NCBI GenBank assembly: GCA_017460395.1
Contig: JAFUBA010000203.1
Location: 45,767 to 109,766, forward strand
Source of the DNA: Clostridia bacterium
Lineage (GTDB): Bacteria; Bacillota; Clostridia; Christensenellales; Aristaeellaceae
Length of the DNA: 64,000 bases
Direction of reading: 5' to 3'
The translations under genes and the position numbers were made by a program. Below, in pieces: positions 1 to 8,633 of this stretch (its first letter is position 1; every line of letters starts with the position of its first letter). The notes beneath the pieces were generated by a model, which saw only the letters and a list, made by a program, of their open reading frames with translations, had not been told where the DNA came from and ran no database searches.

Positions 1-137
1 GTGGACACATCGTGACAGACGGGCTTCTTGAGGTGTCCAAGTACGATCACCACGCGGGAAGCAGTGAAATGTTTGAGCTGATCAAGCATACCGTGGGCGT
101 CATCCTGAAAAGCGGGAAGGTATATTCCACGCTGTAA
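1..137 (+). CDS. C-terminal fragment of an unidentified protein
   Basis: The window opens inside a plus-strand gene. The open frame starts at base 3 and stops with TAA at 135-137, leaving 44 residues that include KYDHHAGSSEMFELIK and end KVYSTL. I do not recognise the family. The piece has no membrane segment and no catalytic signature I can name. A terminator-like hairpin follows about 70 bases downstream, so this is probably the last gene of its operon. That the frame is coding is inferred from its clean reading and the stop placed before a terminator. Confidence 0.5.
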   Translation, partial: GHIVTDGLLEVSKYDHHAGSSEMFELIKHTVGVILKSGKVYSTL

Positions 138-174
138 AACCTCCCTTGTTTCTCCGTCCGATTTCCTTTATTTC

Positions 175-203
175 TTTACTTCCAAAGGAAAGATTTTTAT
201 AAT
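175..203 (+). promoter_or_regulatory. Predicted sigma-70 promoter upstream of the pantothenate transporter gene
   Basis: A -35 box TTTACT (175-180) and a perfect -10 box TATAAT (198-203) are separated by 17 bases. The predicted start, near 210, falls inside the left arm of the hairpin at 206-255. The box match is good, but its overlap with the hairpin makes its use uncertain. Confidence 0.5.
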
Positions 204-205
204 AC

Positions 206-264
206 GCGTGCAGTTTGGCTGGCAGTCATCCGCCAGACCGTAGAAGACTGCACGCCCCTTTTTT
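206..264 (+). terminator. Rho-independent terminator between the first gene and the ECF gene
   Basis: GCGTGCAG (206-213) pairs perfectly with CTGCACGC (248-255). A smaller inner pairing (TGGC/GCCA) sits in the long loop, and CCC plus six T residues follow (259-264). It most likely ends transcription of the gene stopping at 137. It could instead act as an attenuator for the downstream gene if the overlapping promoter is used. Confidence 0.65.
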
Positions 265-334
265 GAGGAAATCTTTGGGGGAACAACTTTTTTATCGTAG
301 GGTATCTCTCAGGAGAACCTGAACGGAGGAAATC

Positions 335-961
335 ATGAAAAGCATACAGTCTGTCGCCCGGACCCCCGTGTCCATCCGCTCCACCCGCTCCCTGACCCTT
401 CTTGCCATGTGCATTGCTGTTCTGGTCGTTCTGTCCCAGATCAACATTCCGCAGCCCGCGGGTCTTTCCATCACCTTCAACATGATTCCCGTGGCCATCG
501 CTGCCATCGCCCTGGGGATGCCCGGCGGCGCCATTGTGGGCGGTGCCTTCGGCCTGATCAGCTTCCTGCAGTGCTTCGGCATTCTCGGCTACAGTGCCAT
601 GGGCGCGGCGCTTGTCAATGTATCTCCCTTTCTCATGCTTGTGCAGCGCTTTGGATCCAGGATCCTGGTGGGCATTCTCTCCGCGCTGGTGTATCGGCTT
701 CTGTCGAAAACAGGCATGAACCATAAGCTGGTCTTTACCATCACGGGGTTTTCGGCGGCTTTTTTCAATACACTGCTTTTTATGACCACACTGGTGCTGC
801 TCTTTGGCCACAGTGAGTATATGCAGGGTCTCATGGCCGGGCGCTCGGTCCTGGCATTTATCATTGCATCGGTTGGGATCAACGCGGTGGTGGAGATGGT
901 CGTCTCAGCCCTTGTCACCGGCGGCATCGCCACGGCACTGAGAAAGGCCAGTCTGCTCTGA
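335..961 (+). CDS. ECF transporter substrate-binding (S) component, probably pantothenate-specific
   Basis: This 208-residue integral membrane protein has about five or six hydrophobic segments and a short basic N-terminus. Its size and pattern fit ECF-type vitamin S components, which bind the vitamin in the membrane and work with a shared EcfA-EcfA'-EcfT module that is not encoded here. The assignment to pantothenate rests on context: the next gene, 63 bases downstream on the same strand, is pantothenate kinase (coaX), and PanT-type S components are often placed this way. The ATG at 335 has the ribosome site CGGAGGA at 324-330. Other vitamin specificities remain possible. Confidence 0.78.
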   Translation: MKSIQSVARTPVSIRSTRSLTLLAMCIAVLVVLSQINIPQPAGLSITFNMIPVAIAAIALGMPGGAIVGGAFGLISFLQCFGILGYSAMGAALVNVSPFLMLVQRFGSRILVGILSALVYRLLSKTGMNHKLVFTITGFSAAFFNTLLFMTTLVLLFGHSEYMQGLMAGRSVLAFIIASVGINAVVEMVVSALVTGGIATALRKASLL

Positions 962-1024
962 GGCGCTGAAGGTCCTCGTCTTATGATTACAGTCCCGAGT
1001 ACATTGTCTTGAGGAGGAACCCTT

Positions 1025-1795
1025 ATGATCTTCACCATGGACATCGGAAATACCAACATCAAGACCGCCCTGTTTCAGGGGGAGGAGATGATCCGCTACT
1101 GGCGGATCTCCACCAACAAGATGTACACGTCCGATGAGTATGGCATCACCATCTCCCACCTGTTTGAGCATGAAGGGTTTTCTCCGAGGGATGTCCAGGG
1201 CATCATCATATCCAGCGTCGTGCCCACGGTGAACTTTACCATTGAGCACATGTGCCAGAACTACTTTCATCTCACGCCCATGATGATCGGCCCCGGCATC
1301 CGCACCGGCATCAACATCAAGTATGAAAACCCGAGGGAGCTGGGCAGCGACCGTATTGCCAATGCGGTGGCCGCCTACGAGGAATACGGAGCCCCGGCCA
1401 TCACCATCGACTTTGGCACCGCCACCACCTTCGGGGTCGTGGATGAGGGCGGCGTGTTCCTCGGAGGCCTGATCTGCCCCGGCATCAAGATTGCCAGCGA
1501 GGCACTGGCGGGCGGCACGGCAAAGCTTCCCCGCTTTGAACTGACAAAACCGGAACACGTCATCGGCAGAAATACCCTCTCCAACCTTCAGTCCGGCATG
1601 TTCTATGGTTATGTAGGGCTCGTGCAGCACATCATCCACAAGATCCGCCAGGAGCTGGGTAAGCCTGCCACGGTGATTGCCACCGGCGGCATGGCTCAGA
1701 TGATCGCAGATGAGTCCCGCGCCATCGACCATGTGGACGGCCTTCTGACCCTCAAAGGACTCCGCCTGATCTGGGAGCACAATCAGGACTCCTGA
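1025..1795 (+). CDS. coaX: Type III pantothenate kinase
   Basis: The 256-residue protein starts with the ASKHA-fold phosphate-binding motif DIGNTN (residues 6-11) and contains the IDFGTATTF segment typical of CoaX. It phosphorylates pantothenate to 4'-phosphopantothenate, the first step of coenzyme A synthesis, in the cytoplasm. Length matches the family (about 255). A GAGGAGG ribosome site lies at 1011-1017. It follows the ECF S-component gene, so uptake and trapping of pantothenate are probably co-expressed. No terminator is visible after it, and the Fic gene may be read from the same transcript. Confidence 0.95.
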   Translation: MIFTMDIGNTNIKTALFQGEEMIRYWRISTNKMYTSDEYGITISHLFEHEGFSPRDVQGIIISSVVPTVNFTIEHMCQNYFHLTPMMIGPGIRTGINIKYENPRELGSDRIANAVAAYEEYGAPAITIDFGTATTFGVVDEGGVFLGGLICPGIKIASEALAGGTAKLPRFELTKPEHVIGRNTLSNLQSGMFYGYVGLVQHIIHKIRQELGKPATVIATGGMAQMIADESRAIDHVDGLLTLKGLRLIWEHNQDS

Positions 1796-1868
1796 TCCAA
1801 AATCACAGGAACATTTTCCCAGATTCAGACTGCAACCAACTGCAATCATAATAAAGGGGGGAGACCCG

Positions 1869-2390
1869 ATGAAGAATATCAGTGAACGCGAGGAGATGCT
1901 GTCGGTCCTCACATCCTACCATGCTGCCCTCGACCTTCTGGACGCATACGACCATCAGACGATGGAAAAGCCGGACGGGCACGGGTGCCTGCATGTCCTG
2001 ACATATGATGAGTGCCGCGAATTCATTGATCAGATGCGCTTTGGCCGCGACTCACAGCTTTTCGGCAACGAAAAGGATGATTCATTCCGGGGCTCGCTTG
2101 CCGCCATTTACCAGACCTTCATGGGCGAGGACGTGTACCCCTCCCTCGAGGAAAAGGCTGCCAGTCTCCTCTACTTTGTCACCAAGAATCACAGCTTTTC
2201 CGATGGCAACAAGAGGATCGCAGCGGCGCTCTTTCTGTATTTTCTGGACCGGAACGGCGCCCTCTTCCAGGACGGAAAAAAGCGCATCCAGGATCAGACG
2301 CTGGTGGCACTGACCATCATGATCGCCGAATCCCGTCCCCAGGAAAAGGATATGATGATCCGCACCGTCATGAACTGCCTTTCTCTGTGA
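1869..2390 (+). CDS. Stand-alone Fic/DOC domain protein, RhuM-like
   Basis: The 173-residue protein has the Fic active-site loop HSFSDGNKR at residues 108-116, with the catalytic His108, the acidic Asp112 and the phosphate-binding GNxxR. Upstream is the GSLAAIYQTF segment (about residues 75-84) that is characteristic of the C-terminal Fic domain of RhuM-family proteins. Fic proteins usually transfer AMP or other phosphate-containing groups to target proteins. The usual N-terminal RhuM domain is absent, so this is a short form carrying only the catalytic part. No partner antitoxin gene lies beside it. A GGGGGAG ribosome site precedes the ATG. Target and activity are unknown. Confidence 0.85.
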   Translation: MKNISEREEMLSVLTSYHAALDLLDAYDHQTMEKPDGHGCLHVLTYDECREFIDQMRFGRDSQLFGNEKDDSFRGSLAAIYQTFMGEDVYPSLEEKAASLLYFVTKNHSFSDGNKRIAAALFLYFLDRNGALFQDGKKRIQDQTLVALTIMIAESRPQEKDMMIRTVMNCLSL

Positions 2391-2407
2391 CAGTTCCATT
2401 TCCAAAA

Positions 2408-2436
2408 ACAGCAGGAAGGATGTTCCTTCCTGCTGT
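2408..2436. terminator. Bidirectional terminator between convergent genes
   Basis: A perfect 13-bp stem (2408-2420 with 2424-2436) and a 3-base loop is flanked by AAAA on the left and a T-rich stretch on the right. It sits between the Fic gene stop (2390) and the convergent zinc-ribbon gene stop (2443), so it can serve both strands. Confidence 0.85.
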
Positions 2437-2442
2437 CATGTT

Positions 2443-3561
2443 TTATGGCACGAGCAGATCCGCTCTGCCCTGGCGTGCAAAGAACAGAATCGCTGCAATC
2501 ACGGCAATCACGCATGCAATGGTCACAATGACCCGCATGGGGCTTGTGGGTGCCTCGCCGCCGACCTTGCCGGTCTGGCCGTTCACCAGCACATGATAGG
2601 GCTTGTCCTTGAAGGTAAAGCTGGACAGGTACATGGGCAGAAGGGACAGCTTGTAGCGCACCTGGCGGTGCTGTGAGTTCACGCTGTTCACTCTCGCTTC
2701 ATCCGCCCGGGTCAGAATATCGCTGGTGGCAAGACTCTCCATCTTCTCCTCAATGACCTTCTGTGCGCTCTCCCACCCTCCGTTCACATTCACGGCCGGC
2801 TTTTCCGCACTGAAGCCCGACAGGAATCCCGCCTGATAGCGGCACAGCTCCTCCAGCTTATATGGCTGGACCCGCCTGAGCAGATAGTCCGGCAGACGCT
2901 GGCTGCCCGGGATCAGGATTTCCTCAAAGTGGTTTGACACAAAGCCGGAGGTGGGCTCCCAGCGGGTCTTCTGCACCATGCGCTTTTCTTCCACCTGTTT
3001 CCCGTCCCGCTCCACGGTCACCGTCTCCTCCACCTCATAGTGGTAGCCGGCCTCGCCCGTGTAGCGGCTGGATGTATCCGAATTGTATGCCCAGTAGGGC
3101 AGGTAGACGCCGGTGATCTGTCCCAGCGCCGCCATCTTCTTCGCCTTGCCCGGTGCAAACTTCTTTTTCCTGAGCCAGGTCCTGAACGCGGATACCGCAT
3201 CATCCTTGGAAACAGAAAAGGGAATCACGCTTTCCGGGGCAATGCCTGCGCTTGACTGGTCATCGAGAATTCTGGGACTTCCGCAGAAGGCGCAGATCGT
3301 CGCCGATTCCCCGGGGCCGAGCACCGTCTCGGCGCCACAGCTCTCGCACCTGACCACCCGCTTCTCATCGCCCCAGTCCATCTCCTCCGCCTTTGGTGCC
3401 TGCAGGATGTCATAGACCTCCGGCTTTGAGCGGTCAAGGGGAATGGCCGTCTCGGTATTGCAGAAGGGGCAGGTCATGTTCATCCCCTTTGGATTCCATA
3501 CCGGTCTTCCGCCGCAGCCCGGACAGGAAAAGGTACTGGATTTCTGAAGTTCTGCCATCAT
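2443..3561 (-). CDS. Membrane-anchored protein with two N-terminal zinc ribbons
   Basis: The roughly 372-residue protein begins with two TFIIB-like zinc ribbons: CPGC...CPFC near residues 12-35, then CESC...CAFC about 40 residues later. A long uncharacterised soluble region follows, then one hydrophobic segment close to the C-terminus (VIVTIACVIAVIAAILFF), which suggests a tail anchor with the bulk in the cytoplasm. The start is placed at the first of two adjacent ATG codons (3561 or 3558) because AAGGAGA lies just upstream; a longer frame to 3681 has no ribosome site. Proteins of this shape occur in many clostridia, but their role is not known to me. Confidence 0.75.
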   Translation of the reverse strand: MMAELQKSSTFSCPGCGGRPVWNPKGMNMTCPFCNTETAIPLDRSKPEVYDILQAPKAEEMDWGDEKRVVRCESCGAETVLGPGESATICAFCGSPRILDDQSSAGIAPESVIPFSVSKDDAVSAFRTWLRKKKFAPGKAKKMAALGQITGVYLPYWAYNSDTSSRYTGEAGYHYEVEETVTVERDGKQVEEKRMVQKTRWEPTSGFVSNHFEEILIPGSQRLPDYLLRRVQPYKLEELCRYQAGFLSGFSAEKPAVNVNGGWESAQKVIEEKMESLATSDILTRADEARVNSVNSQHRQVRYKLSLLPMYLSSFTFKDKPYHVLVNGQTGKVGGEAPTSPMRVIVTIACVIAVIAAILFFARQGRADLLVP

Positions 3562-3723
3562 GGTCTCCTTTCTGGCCGCAAGGCCCTGCCTGTCAGGTTT
3601 TCGTTGCAGTATTCTCTGACATAATTCTATTCCGGTGGATTCCGTTTGACAATCCTTTTCTTCCCATTGTCTGTATTCCACGCGTTTTGAATTCTACGTG
3701 ATTCTTTTGTGCGAGGTGAATCC

Positions 3724-5409
3724 ATGCGTTACCGCCGCCTTCCCGCCTGCATGCTCTGTGTGCTCGCGCTCCTCTTCCTGCTGTCCTCCGCCAGTGCAGG
3801 TGAGACCGCCTGGCTCACAGACAGCAGCATCTATCATCCAGGGCAGGCCCTGGCCATCCCCTTTGAGAGTGATCTCTCTTCCGTCACCATCTATCTGACG
3901 GATACCGACGGGCGTGCCATCCAGACCATGCCGTATGAGCTGGAGGACGGAAAGGGTACCCTGACCATCCCTGCAGACTTTTCTGCGGACGAGGGTGAGT
4001 ATCTCCTCTTCCTCGCGGGCGGATCGGCTTCGTCTTCCCTGCCGCTGACCGTCTCCACACCTTTCCCGGAGATCCTCTTTCTGGATGCGGACTGGACGCT
4101 GACAGACACCTGGCGCGCCTATGTCAGTGTCAATACGCCCGGCACCCTCGTGTTTTTCTCGCCCCTCGGGCAGGAGCTTGCCCGCGCGGACATCACGGAG
4201 GACACGCAGCGCGTCCCATGGAACGGGGATTTACCCGAGAGCGGCGACATGGAAATCACCGCCCGGCTCATCGACCACAGCGGGCTCATTTCGGATCCCT
4301 TCTCGTTTGACCTGACGGTCCCGGAAAAGGAACCGCCGCATGCGGCCAGGGACATCATCGTGCACACCCCGTCGGAGCTCTCCGGCGTGACCTGTGACCA
4401 TGACGTGTGCTTCTGGAAACTGCAGATGGGACTGGTGGAGGAGAACGAGGAAAACATCTGGAAGGTACTGACCCAGCCCGTGACCGTGCTGGACGGGTCC
4501 GAGCGGCACCAGGTGAAGATACGCAGAGAGCCAGATGCTGATTGCCGGGAGTACACCGGCAGCGTCACCTGCCTCTCCCAGGCGGTGCATGTGCTGCAAA
4601 AGGGCGACACGTGGACACTGATCCAGGCCTATTCCTCCTCCGTGGAGGGCAGCAGTGTCCCGGTATTCGCCGAATGCTTTACGGGCTACGTGGAGACCAG
4701 CCTCCTCAGGGAAAAGAATGTCTCCCAGCATGTGGGCGTCGTGGTGGACAAGCTGACACAGCGCCTGCACGTGTTTGTGGACGGCCATTACTACTCAAGC
4801 CTTCTGTGCTCCACCGGCTATGCCCGCCAGGACACGCCCTTCAATGAGACGCCTGCCGGCGAATTTCTTGCCATCTCCCATACCGGCGGATTCTGGGCAG
4901 GAGACCTCTATTGTGACATGGCCATCCGCATCAATGACGGGATCCTTCTCCATGAGGTGCCCTGCACCATCACGGAGGAAGCGGACGGCACCAAGACGAG
5001 ACATTATGAGAGATGTGAGTATTATCTTGGCGAGAAGGCCAGCCACGGCTGCATCCGCATTCAGCGGTCCCTCAGCCCGCAGCGGGTGAACATGAAGTGG
5101 CTCTGGGACAATCTGCCCCGTTCCGGCGATCGGGCCAAGGTCATCATCTGGGACGACACCGGCAGGACCCTGGGCTACCCCAGCGACGACTTTGTGCTCT
5201 ACTACAACCCGAACAACGGGCGCATGTACCACTCAGATCCGAACTGCGTCCAGGTCAACGAGAAGTTCTGGCCGCTTTCTTCCTTTTCCTACAGCCAGCT
5301 GGACGAGGCCCCCTTTGCCTCCCTCACGCCCTGCCCCGGCTGCACACCGCAGCTGAGAAAAACCGGAATCGATACCGTCAACCGTAAAAACGACGGGCAC
5401 GCATACTGA
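3724..5409 (+). CDS. Secreted L,D-transpeptidase (YkuD domain) with C-terminal cysteine motif
   Basis: The 561-residue protein has a clear signal peptide (RYRR, then a hydrophobic core ending ASAG). Beta-rich domains fill the first half. The YkuD domain carries the active-site motif SHGCIR at residues 440-445 (catalytic Cys443), with the upstream HEVP histidine. Such enzymes form 3-3 cross-links in peptidoglycan or attach proteins to it, outside the membrane. After the YkuD domain is a short segment with NPNNGRMYHSDPNC and later CPGC, a pattern like small zinc-binding tails on secreted proteins. Start chosen at ATG 3724 because GAGGTGA (3713-3719) precedes it; a GTG at 3709 lies before that site. 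Confidence 0.9.
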   Translation: MRYRRLPACMLCVLALLFLLSSASAGETAWLTDSSIYHPGQALAIPFESDLSSVTIYLTDTDGRAIQTMPYELEDGKGTLTIPADFSADEGEYLLFLAGGSASSSLPLTVSTPFPEILFLDADWTLTDTWRAYVSVNTPGTLVFFSPLGQELARADITEDTQRVPWNGDLPESGDMEITARLIDHSGLISDPFSFDLTVPEKEPPHAARDIIVHTPSELSGVTCDHDVCFWKLQMGLVEENEENIWKVLTQPVTVLDGSERHQVKIRREPDADCREYTGSVTCLSQAVHVLQKGDTWTLIQAYSSSVEGSSVPVFAECFTGYVETSLLREKNVSQHVGVVVDKLTQRLHVFVDGHYYSSLLCSTGYARQDTPFNETPAGEFLAISHTGGFWAGDLYCDMAIRINDGILLHEVPCTITEEADGTKTRHYERCEYYLGEKASHGCIRIQRSLSPQRVNMKWLWDNLPRSGDRAKVIIWDDTGRTLGYPSDDFVLYYNPNNGRMYHSDPNCVQVNEKFWPLSSFSYSQLDEAPFASLTPCPGCTPQLRKTGIDTVNRKNDGHAY

Positions 5410-5413
5410 ATAT

Positions 5414-5454
5414 GACACAAAGACAGCAGCGCAGAGCGCTGCTGTCTTTGTGTC
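5414..5454. terminator. Long convergent terminator hairpin
   Basis: A perfect 19-bp inverted repeat (5414-5432 with 5436-5454) with a 3-base loop lies between the L,D-transpeptidase stop (5409) and the stop of the small minus-strand gene (5454). The CTTTG step inside the 3' arm could serve as the T-rich tail of a shorter stem. Its placement supports a shared terminator. Confidence 0.75.
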
Positions 5455-5810
5455 TACTGCAGTGATACTGCTTCCTTCATCTGAGAAAGAAGCTGCTCAA
5501 TCTGATGGATTTTCTCCTTCAGGATTGCGTTCTCCCGAGTCAATCGCTGAATTTCGTCCGCCTGCCGGGCGATCTGGGACGTCAGATCAGCGGGCATGGG
5601 ATCCACCGCCTCATTCTGCACGATCTTTGTTCTGTTGCGTGACCCCGGATCCTGCGACTTTGGTATGATCTCATGGGTTTCGGGATTGACCCGCCCAAGG
5701 TAGGTCCGTCTGCTTTTCGGCTTCTTCGTCACAGGATCCCTGTAGGACTCAGCCTGAAAGGCATAGACGACCCCCGTTTTCTTGTTGGTCTGGTATAGCA
5801 TATACGCCAT
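5454..5810 (-). CDS. Small coiled-coil protein homologous to the IS630 accessory protein of this window
   Basis: The 118-residue product starts MAYMLYQTNKKTG and has two parts. Residues 1-50 match the N-terminus of the small protein encoded by the insertion element at 62310-62651 (shared pattern KTG.YA...ES, TKK...R, LG+++P.T.+I+P). Residues 80-118 form a heptad-rich coiled coil. Such domains usually accompany transposases, yet no transposase, inverted repeat or AT-rich flank is visible here. ATG 5810 is preferred because it aligns with the other copy; a GTG at 5837 would add nine residues. It ends beside the convergent hairpin and lies downstream of sbcC. Function unknown. Confidence 0.7.
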   Translation of the reverse strand: MAYMLYQTNKKTGVVYAFQAESYRDPVTKKPKSRRTYLGRVNPETHEIIPKSQDPGSRNRTKIVQNEAVDPMPADLTSQIARQADEIQRLTRENAILKEKIHQIEQLLSQMKEAVSLQ

Positions 5811-5864
5811 GTGACACACGTCCCTTTCAGAAATCACGCAGACACATCGAACTCCTGCAGGCTG

Positions 5865-8633
5865 TCAGGTCTCGATCGTGGCCACGCTGCCGCCCGTTTT
5901 CTGCTTTCTCACGACAATCTGCCTGTCAATGGCCGTCTTCAGTTCCGACACATGGGAGATGATGCCCACCAGCCGGTGGCCTTCTGTCAGTCCTTCCAGG
6001 ACACGGACGGCCTCCTTCAGGGTGTCCTCATCCAGTGAGCCGAATCCTTCGTCCACAAACAGCGTGTCGATCTCCATGCCGCCACTGCTCATCTGGATCT
6101 CTTCGGACAGACCCAGGGCCAGGGAGAGGGAAGCGATGAACGACTCGCCGCCGGAGAGCGTCTTCACACTGCGCTCGCTCCCGTTATAGTGATCCACCAC
6201 ATTGATTTCAAGTCCGGACTGGCTCCTCAGATTCTCCGCCTTGTCCCGCCGCACCATCTCATAGCGCCCCTGGGACATCCTCATCAAGTGAATGTTGGCC
6301 CGCCTCAGGATCCTGTCAAAGTAGTGCTGCTGGATATAGGTTTCCAGCATGACGCGCTCTTTGCCCTTCAGATTTCCACATGCGGTATCCGAAAGACTGG
6401 ACATCCAGACCCAGGTTGCATCGATTTCCTCCAGTTCTGCCTGGCCATCAGTGATTCCACGCTGCACATCGCGGTTCGTCTCCAGGCGGTGCACCAAAGC
6501 GTCCTGCTGTGCATGGAAGGCCTTTTTCCTGCCCTGTGCCTCCGCCTGTTCGGCCCTAAGGACATCGGATGGCCTGGTCTTCTCCATGGAAGTCAGATTT
6601 TCCCGGAGCTGCGCGATCCTGGCCTCAAGCTCCACTTTTGTCCGTTCTTTTTCCTGATACGCCTTCTCGGCACTCACCCGCGCCCTGTCCAGGCCATCCG
6701 CCTGCTGCTCAAGGCGCTCTTTTTCTTTCTGTGCATCCGCCTTCCCGGGATAGGCCAGGTCCTTCATCCGCTCCTCGCAGCTGGCCTGATCGGCCGCGAT
6801 CTGCTGTGACACCTTCGTCTGCTCCCCGCGGAGCTCCTCCAGCGTCCTCTGAAGCGCCTGAATGTCTGCTTCCTGCTCCGGCAGTTGCTTCTCCAGAACC
6901 TCCTTTTCCCGCAGGCGGTTGTCCTCCTCCTGAATGTCCGACTGGAGTGCGCGAACCGATGCCTTCTCTTTCTTCAGGCTTTCCTGAATCGCTTGTTCGG
7001 GCGTCTCCGGGGGCTCCTCCGGAAATACCTCCTGAAGTTTCACATGAAACGCATCGCCTGCCGCATTCCATTTGCCCCTGGTTTCCGCCGCCTGCGCGCT
7101 CCGCTTTCCAGCTTCCGCCATGGCCTCCTTTGCCGCTTCCTCCGCCTGAAGAACGCTCTCCTCCGTCAGATCCGCCCTTCGCAATGCGGCCTTGCAAGGA
7201 TGCACCGTGGATCCGCACACCGGGCAGGGCTGGCCATCCTCCAGCATGCTCGCCATGATCCCTGCCTGCTCAAGATTGAAGTGGCGCCTCAGCTCTGCGG
7301 CCGTCCGGCTGCGCTCATCGGACACGCGCTGTGATTTCAGGTACGCTTCCTGGTGTTCCGAAAGCTGCGCCTCCAGTTTGCCCAGCGCCCGAAGATCCCG
7401 CTGCAGCGCTTCGAGTTCGCGGACCCTTCGCCCGGTTTCATCCAGCTTTCTGCCAAGCACCTCCCGCTGCTCCCCGGCGTGCGCCAGGTCTCTGAGCCGC
7501 GCCTGCATTTCAGCCAGCGTGTCCCGCGCCTTCGTCAGCGCCGTGTCCTTCTCAAGGACCTTTTCCTCCGTCTTCTTCTGTCTCTTTTCCATCTCGCGGA
7601 TGCCTTTTCTCCGCGCTTCCACATCATCATACGCAGGCAGGGTTGATTCTATGGTGTGGGCATCCCGTCGAAGCTGCTCCACCTCTCCCTGCCGCGCCTG
7701 CCGGGCCTCCATCTCCGCTTTTCTGTCTGAAAGCTCGTGCCGGATCTGTGTGAGGTTCTTCTCTGCATCCTCAAGACCCTTTTCCTGCTTCTCCCGCTCC
7801 TCGCTCCTTGCAAGGTCGGCAGAGACCCGCTCAAGAGACCTGTCGTTATGGTCCATGGCCTCCCGGAGCCGGAAGAGCTGATCCTCATCTTCCGTGAGGA
7901 GCTGCCCCAGAAGCGTCAGGGTGTCCTCTGTCAGCATCTCCCCTGCCATGGCCTTCTGTGCACTCTCCGAAAAGAGGCTGTGCTCATCGCAGATCAGCCG
8001 TCCACAGTATCCGTCCATCCTGGCCTTCACCTGTTCTCTTTTCGAGGAAAGCGCCAGCGCGTCCTGCCGGACCCTGTCCTGGAAGTCCTGGTAGATCTTC
8101 GTGTGGAAGATGCTGCGGAACCGCTCCTGACGCTCCCGGGTGTCCGAGAGCAACAGACGCAGAAAATCCCCCTGGGCGATCATGGAAATCTGGCAGAACT
8201 GTGCCCTGTCCACGCCCAGGATCTCCTGGATCTTCCGCGTGACCTGACTTGCCTGATTTTCCGCATGCCCGTCCGGATAGACCAGCTCCGCCTGCGAGGG
8301 CTGCTTGGTGAAGCCCTCCCCCCGGAGTTTTTTTCTCATGTACTCGGGATTTCGCCTGACCCGGTACCGCTTTCCCTGGTGGAGAAATTCCAGCTCCACA
8401 TACGTGTCCGTGATGTCTCCCGCCATCTTGGACCTGAGCATGGAAGGCTCCCGGTACTCACCGCTCGGTGCCCCGAAAAGAGCAAAGGTGATGGCATCGA
8501 AGATGGTGGTCTTGCCGGCACCCGTATCCCCGCAGATGAGATACAGACCCTCCTCCCCCAGTTTCTCCATGTCCAGCACCTGGCACGATGCATACGGTCC
8601 GAAGGCGGAGATGGTGATCTTCAAGGGTCTCAT
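5865..8633 (-). CDS. sbcC: Exonuclease subunit SbcC (Rad50-like SMC ATPase)
   Basis: The 922-residue protein has the Walker A motif GDTGAGKTT (residues 35-43) and a long coiled coil interrupted near residue 470 by the zinc-hook CPVC. A second coiled-coil arm and a C-terminal ATPase half follow, with LSGGESF and the Walker B FVDEGFGSLDE near residue 860. With SbcD it forms the ATP-dependent nuclease that opens DNA hairpins and processes blocked double-strand ends. It is shorter than many SbcC proteins (about 1000 residues or more), mainly in the coiled coil. Its ATG overlaps the sbcD stop codon (ATGA), so the two are translationally coupled. Confidence 0.96.
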   Translation of the reverse strand: MRPLKITISAFGPYASCQVLDMEKLGEEGLYLICGDTGAGKTTIFDAITFALFGAPSGEYREPSMLRSKMAGDITDTYVELEFLHQGKRYRVRRNPEYMRKKLRGEGFTKQPSQAELVYPDGHAENQASQVTRKIQEILGVDRAQFCQISMIAQGDFLRLLLSDTRERQERFRSIFHTKIYQDFQDRVRQDALALSSKREQVKARMDGYCGRLICDEHSLFSESAQKAMAGEMLTEDTLTLLGQLLTEDEDQLFRLREAMDHNDRSLERVSADLARSEEREKQEKGLEDAEKNLTQIRHELSDRKAEMEARQARQGEVEQLRRDAHTIESTLPAYDDVEARRKGIREMEKRQKKTEEKVLEKDTALTKARDTLAEMQARLRDLAHAGEQREVLGRKLDETGRRVRELEALQRDLRALGKLEAQLSEHQEAYLKSQRVSDERSRTAAELRRHFNLEQAGIMASMLEDGQPCPVCGSTVHPCKAALRRADLTEESVLQAEEAAKEAMAEAGKRSAQAAETRGKWNAAGDAFHVKLQEVFPEEPPETPEQAIQESLKKEKASVRALQSDIQEEDNRLREKEVLEKQLPEQEADIQALQRTLEELRGEQTKVSQQIAADQASCEERMKDLAYPGKADAQKEKERLEQQADGLDRARVSAEKAYQEKERTKVELEARIAQLRENLTSMEKTRPSDVLRAEQAEAQGRKKAFHAQQDALVHRLETNRDVQRGITDGQAELEEIDATWVWMSSLSDTACGNLKGKERVMLETYIQQHYFDRILRRANIHLMRMSQGRYEMVRRDKAENLRSQSGLEINVVDHYNGSERSVKTLSGGESFIASLSLALGLSEEIQMSSGGMEIDTLFVDEGFGSLDEDTLKEAVRVLEGLTEGHRLVGIISHVSELKTAIDRQIVVRKQKTGGSVATIET

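Noticed and set aside
265..334. Possible riboswitch in the leader of the ECF gene
   Set aside because: Only a short TCAGG/CCTGA hairpin is visible and no known aptamer pattern (folate, preQ1, pantothenate-associated) could be matched.
905..1912. A 335-codon minus-strand frame opposite coaX
   Set aside because: It overlaps a certain gene, has a repetitive Gly/His/Asp-rich product and no start signal.
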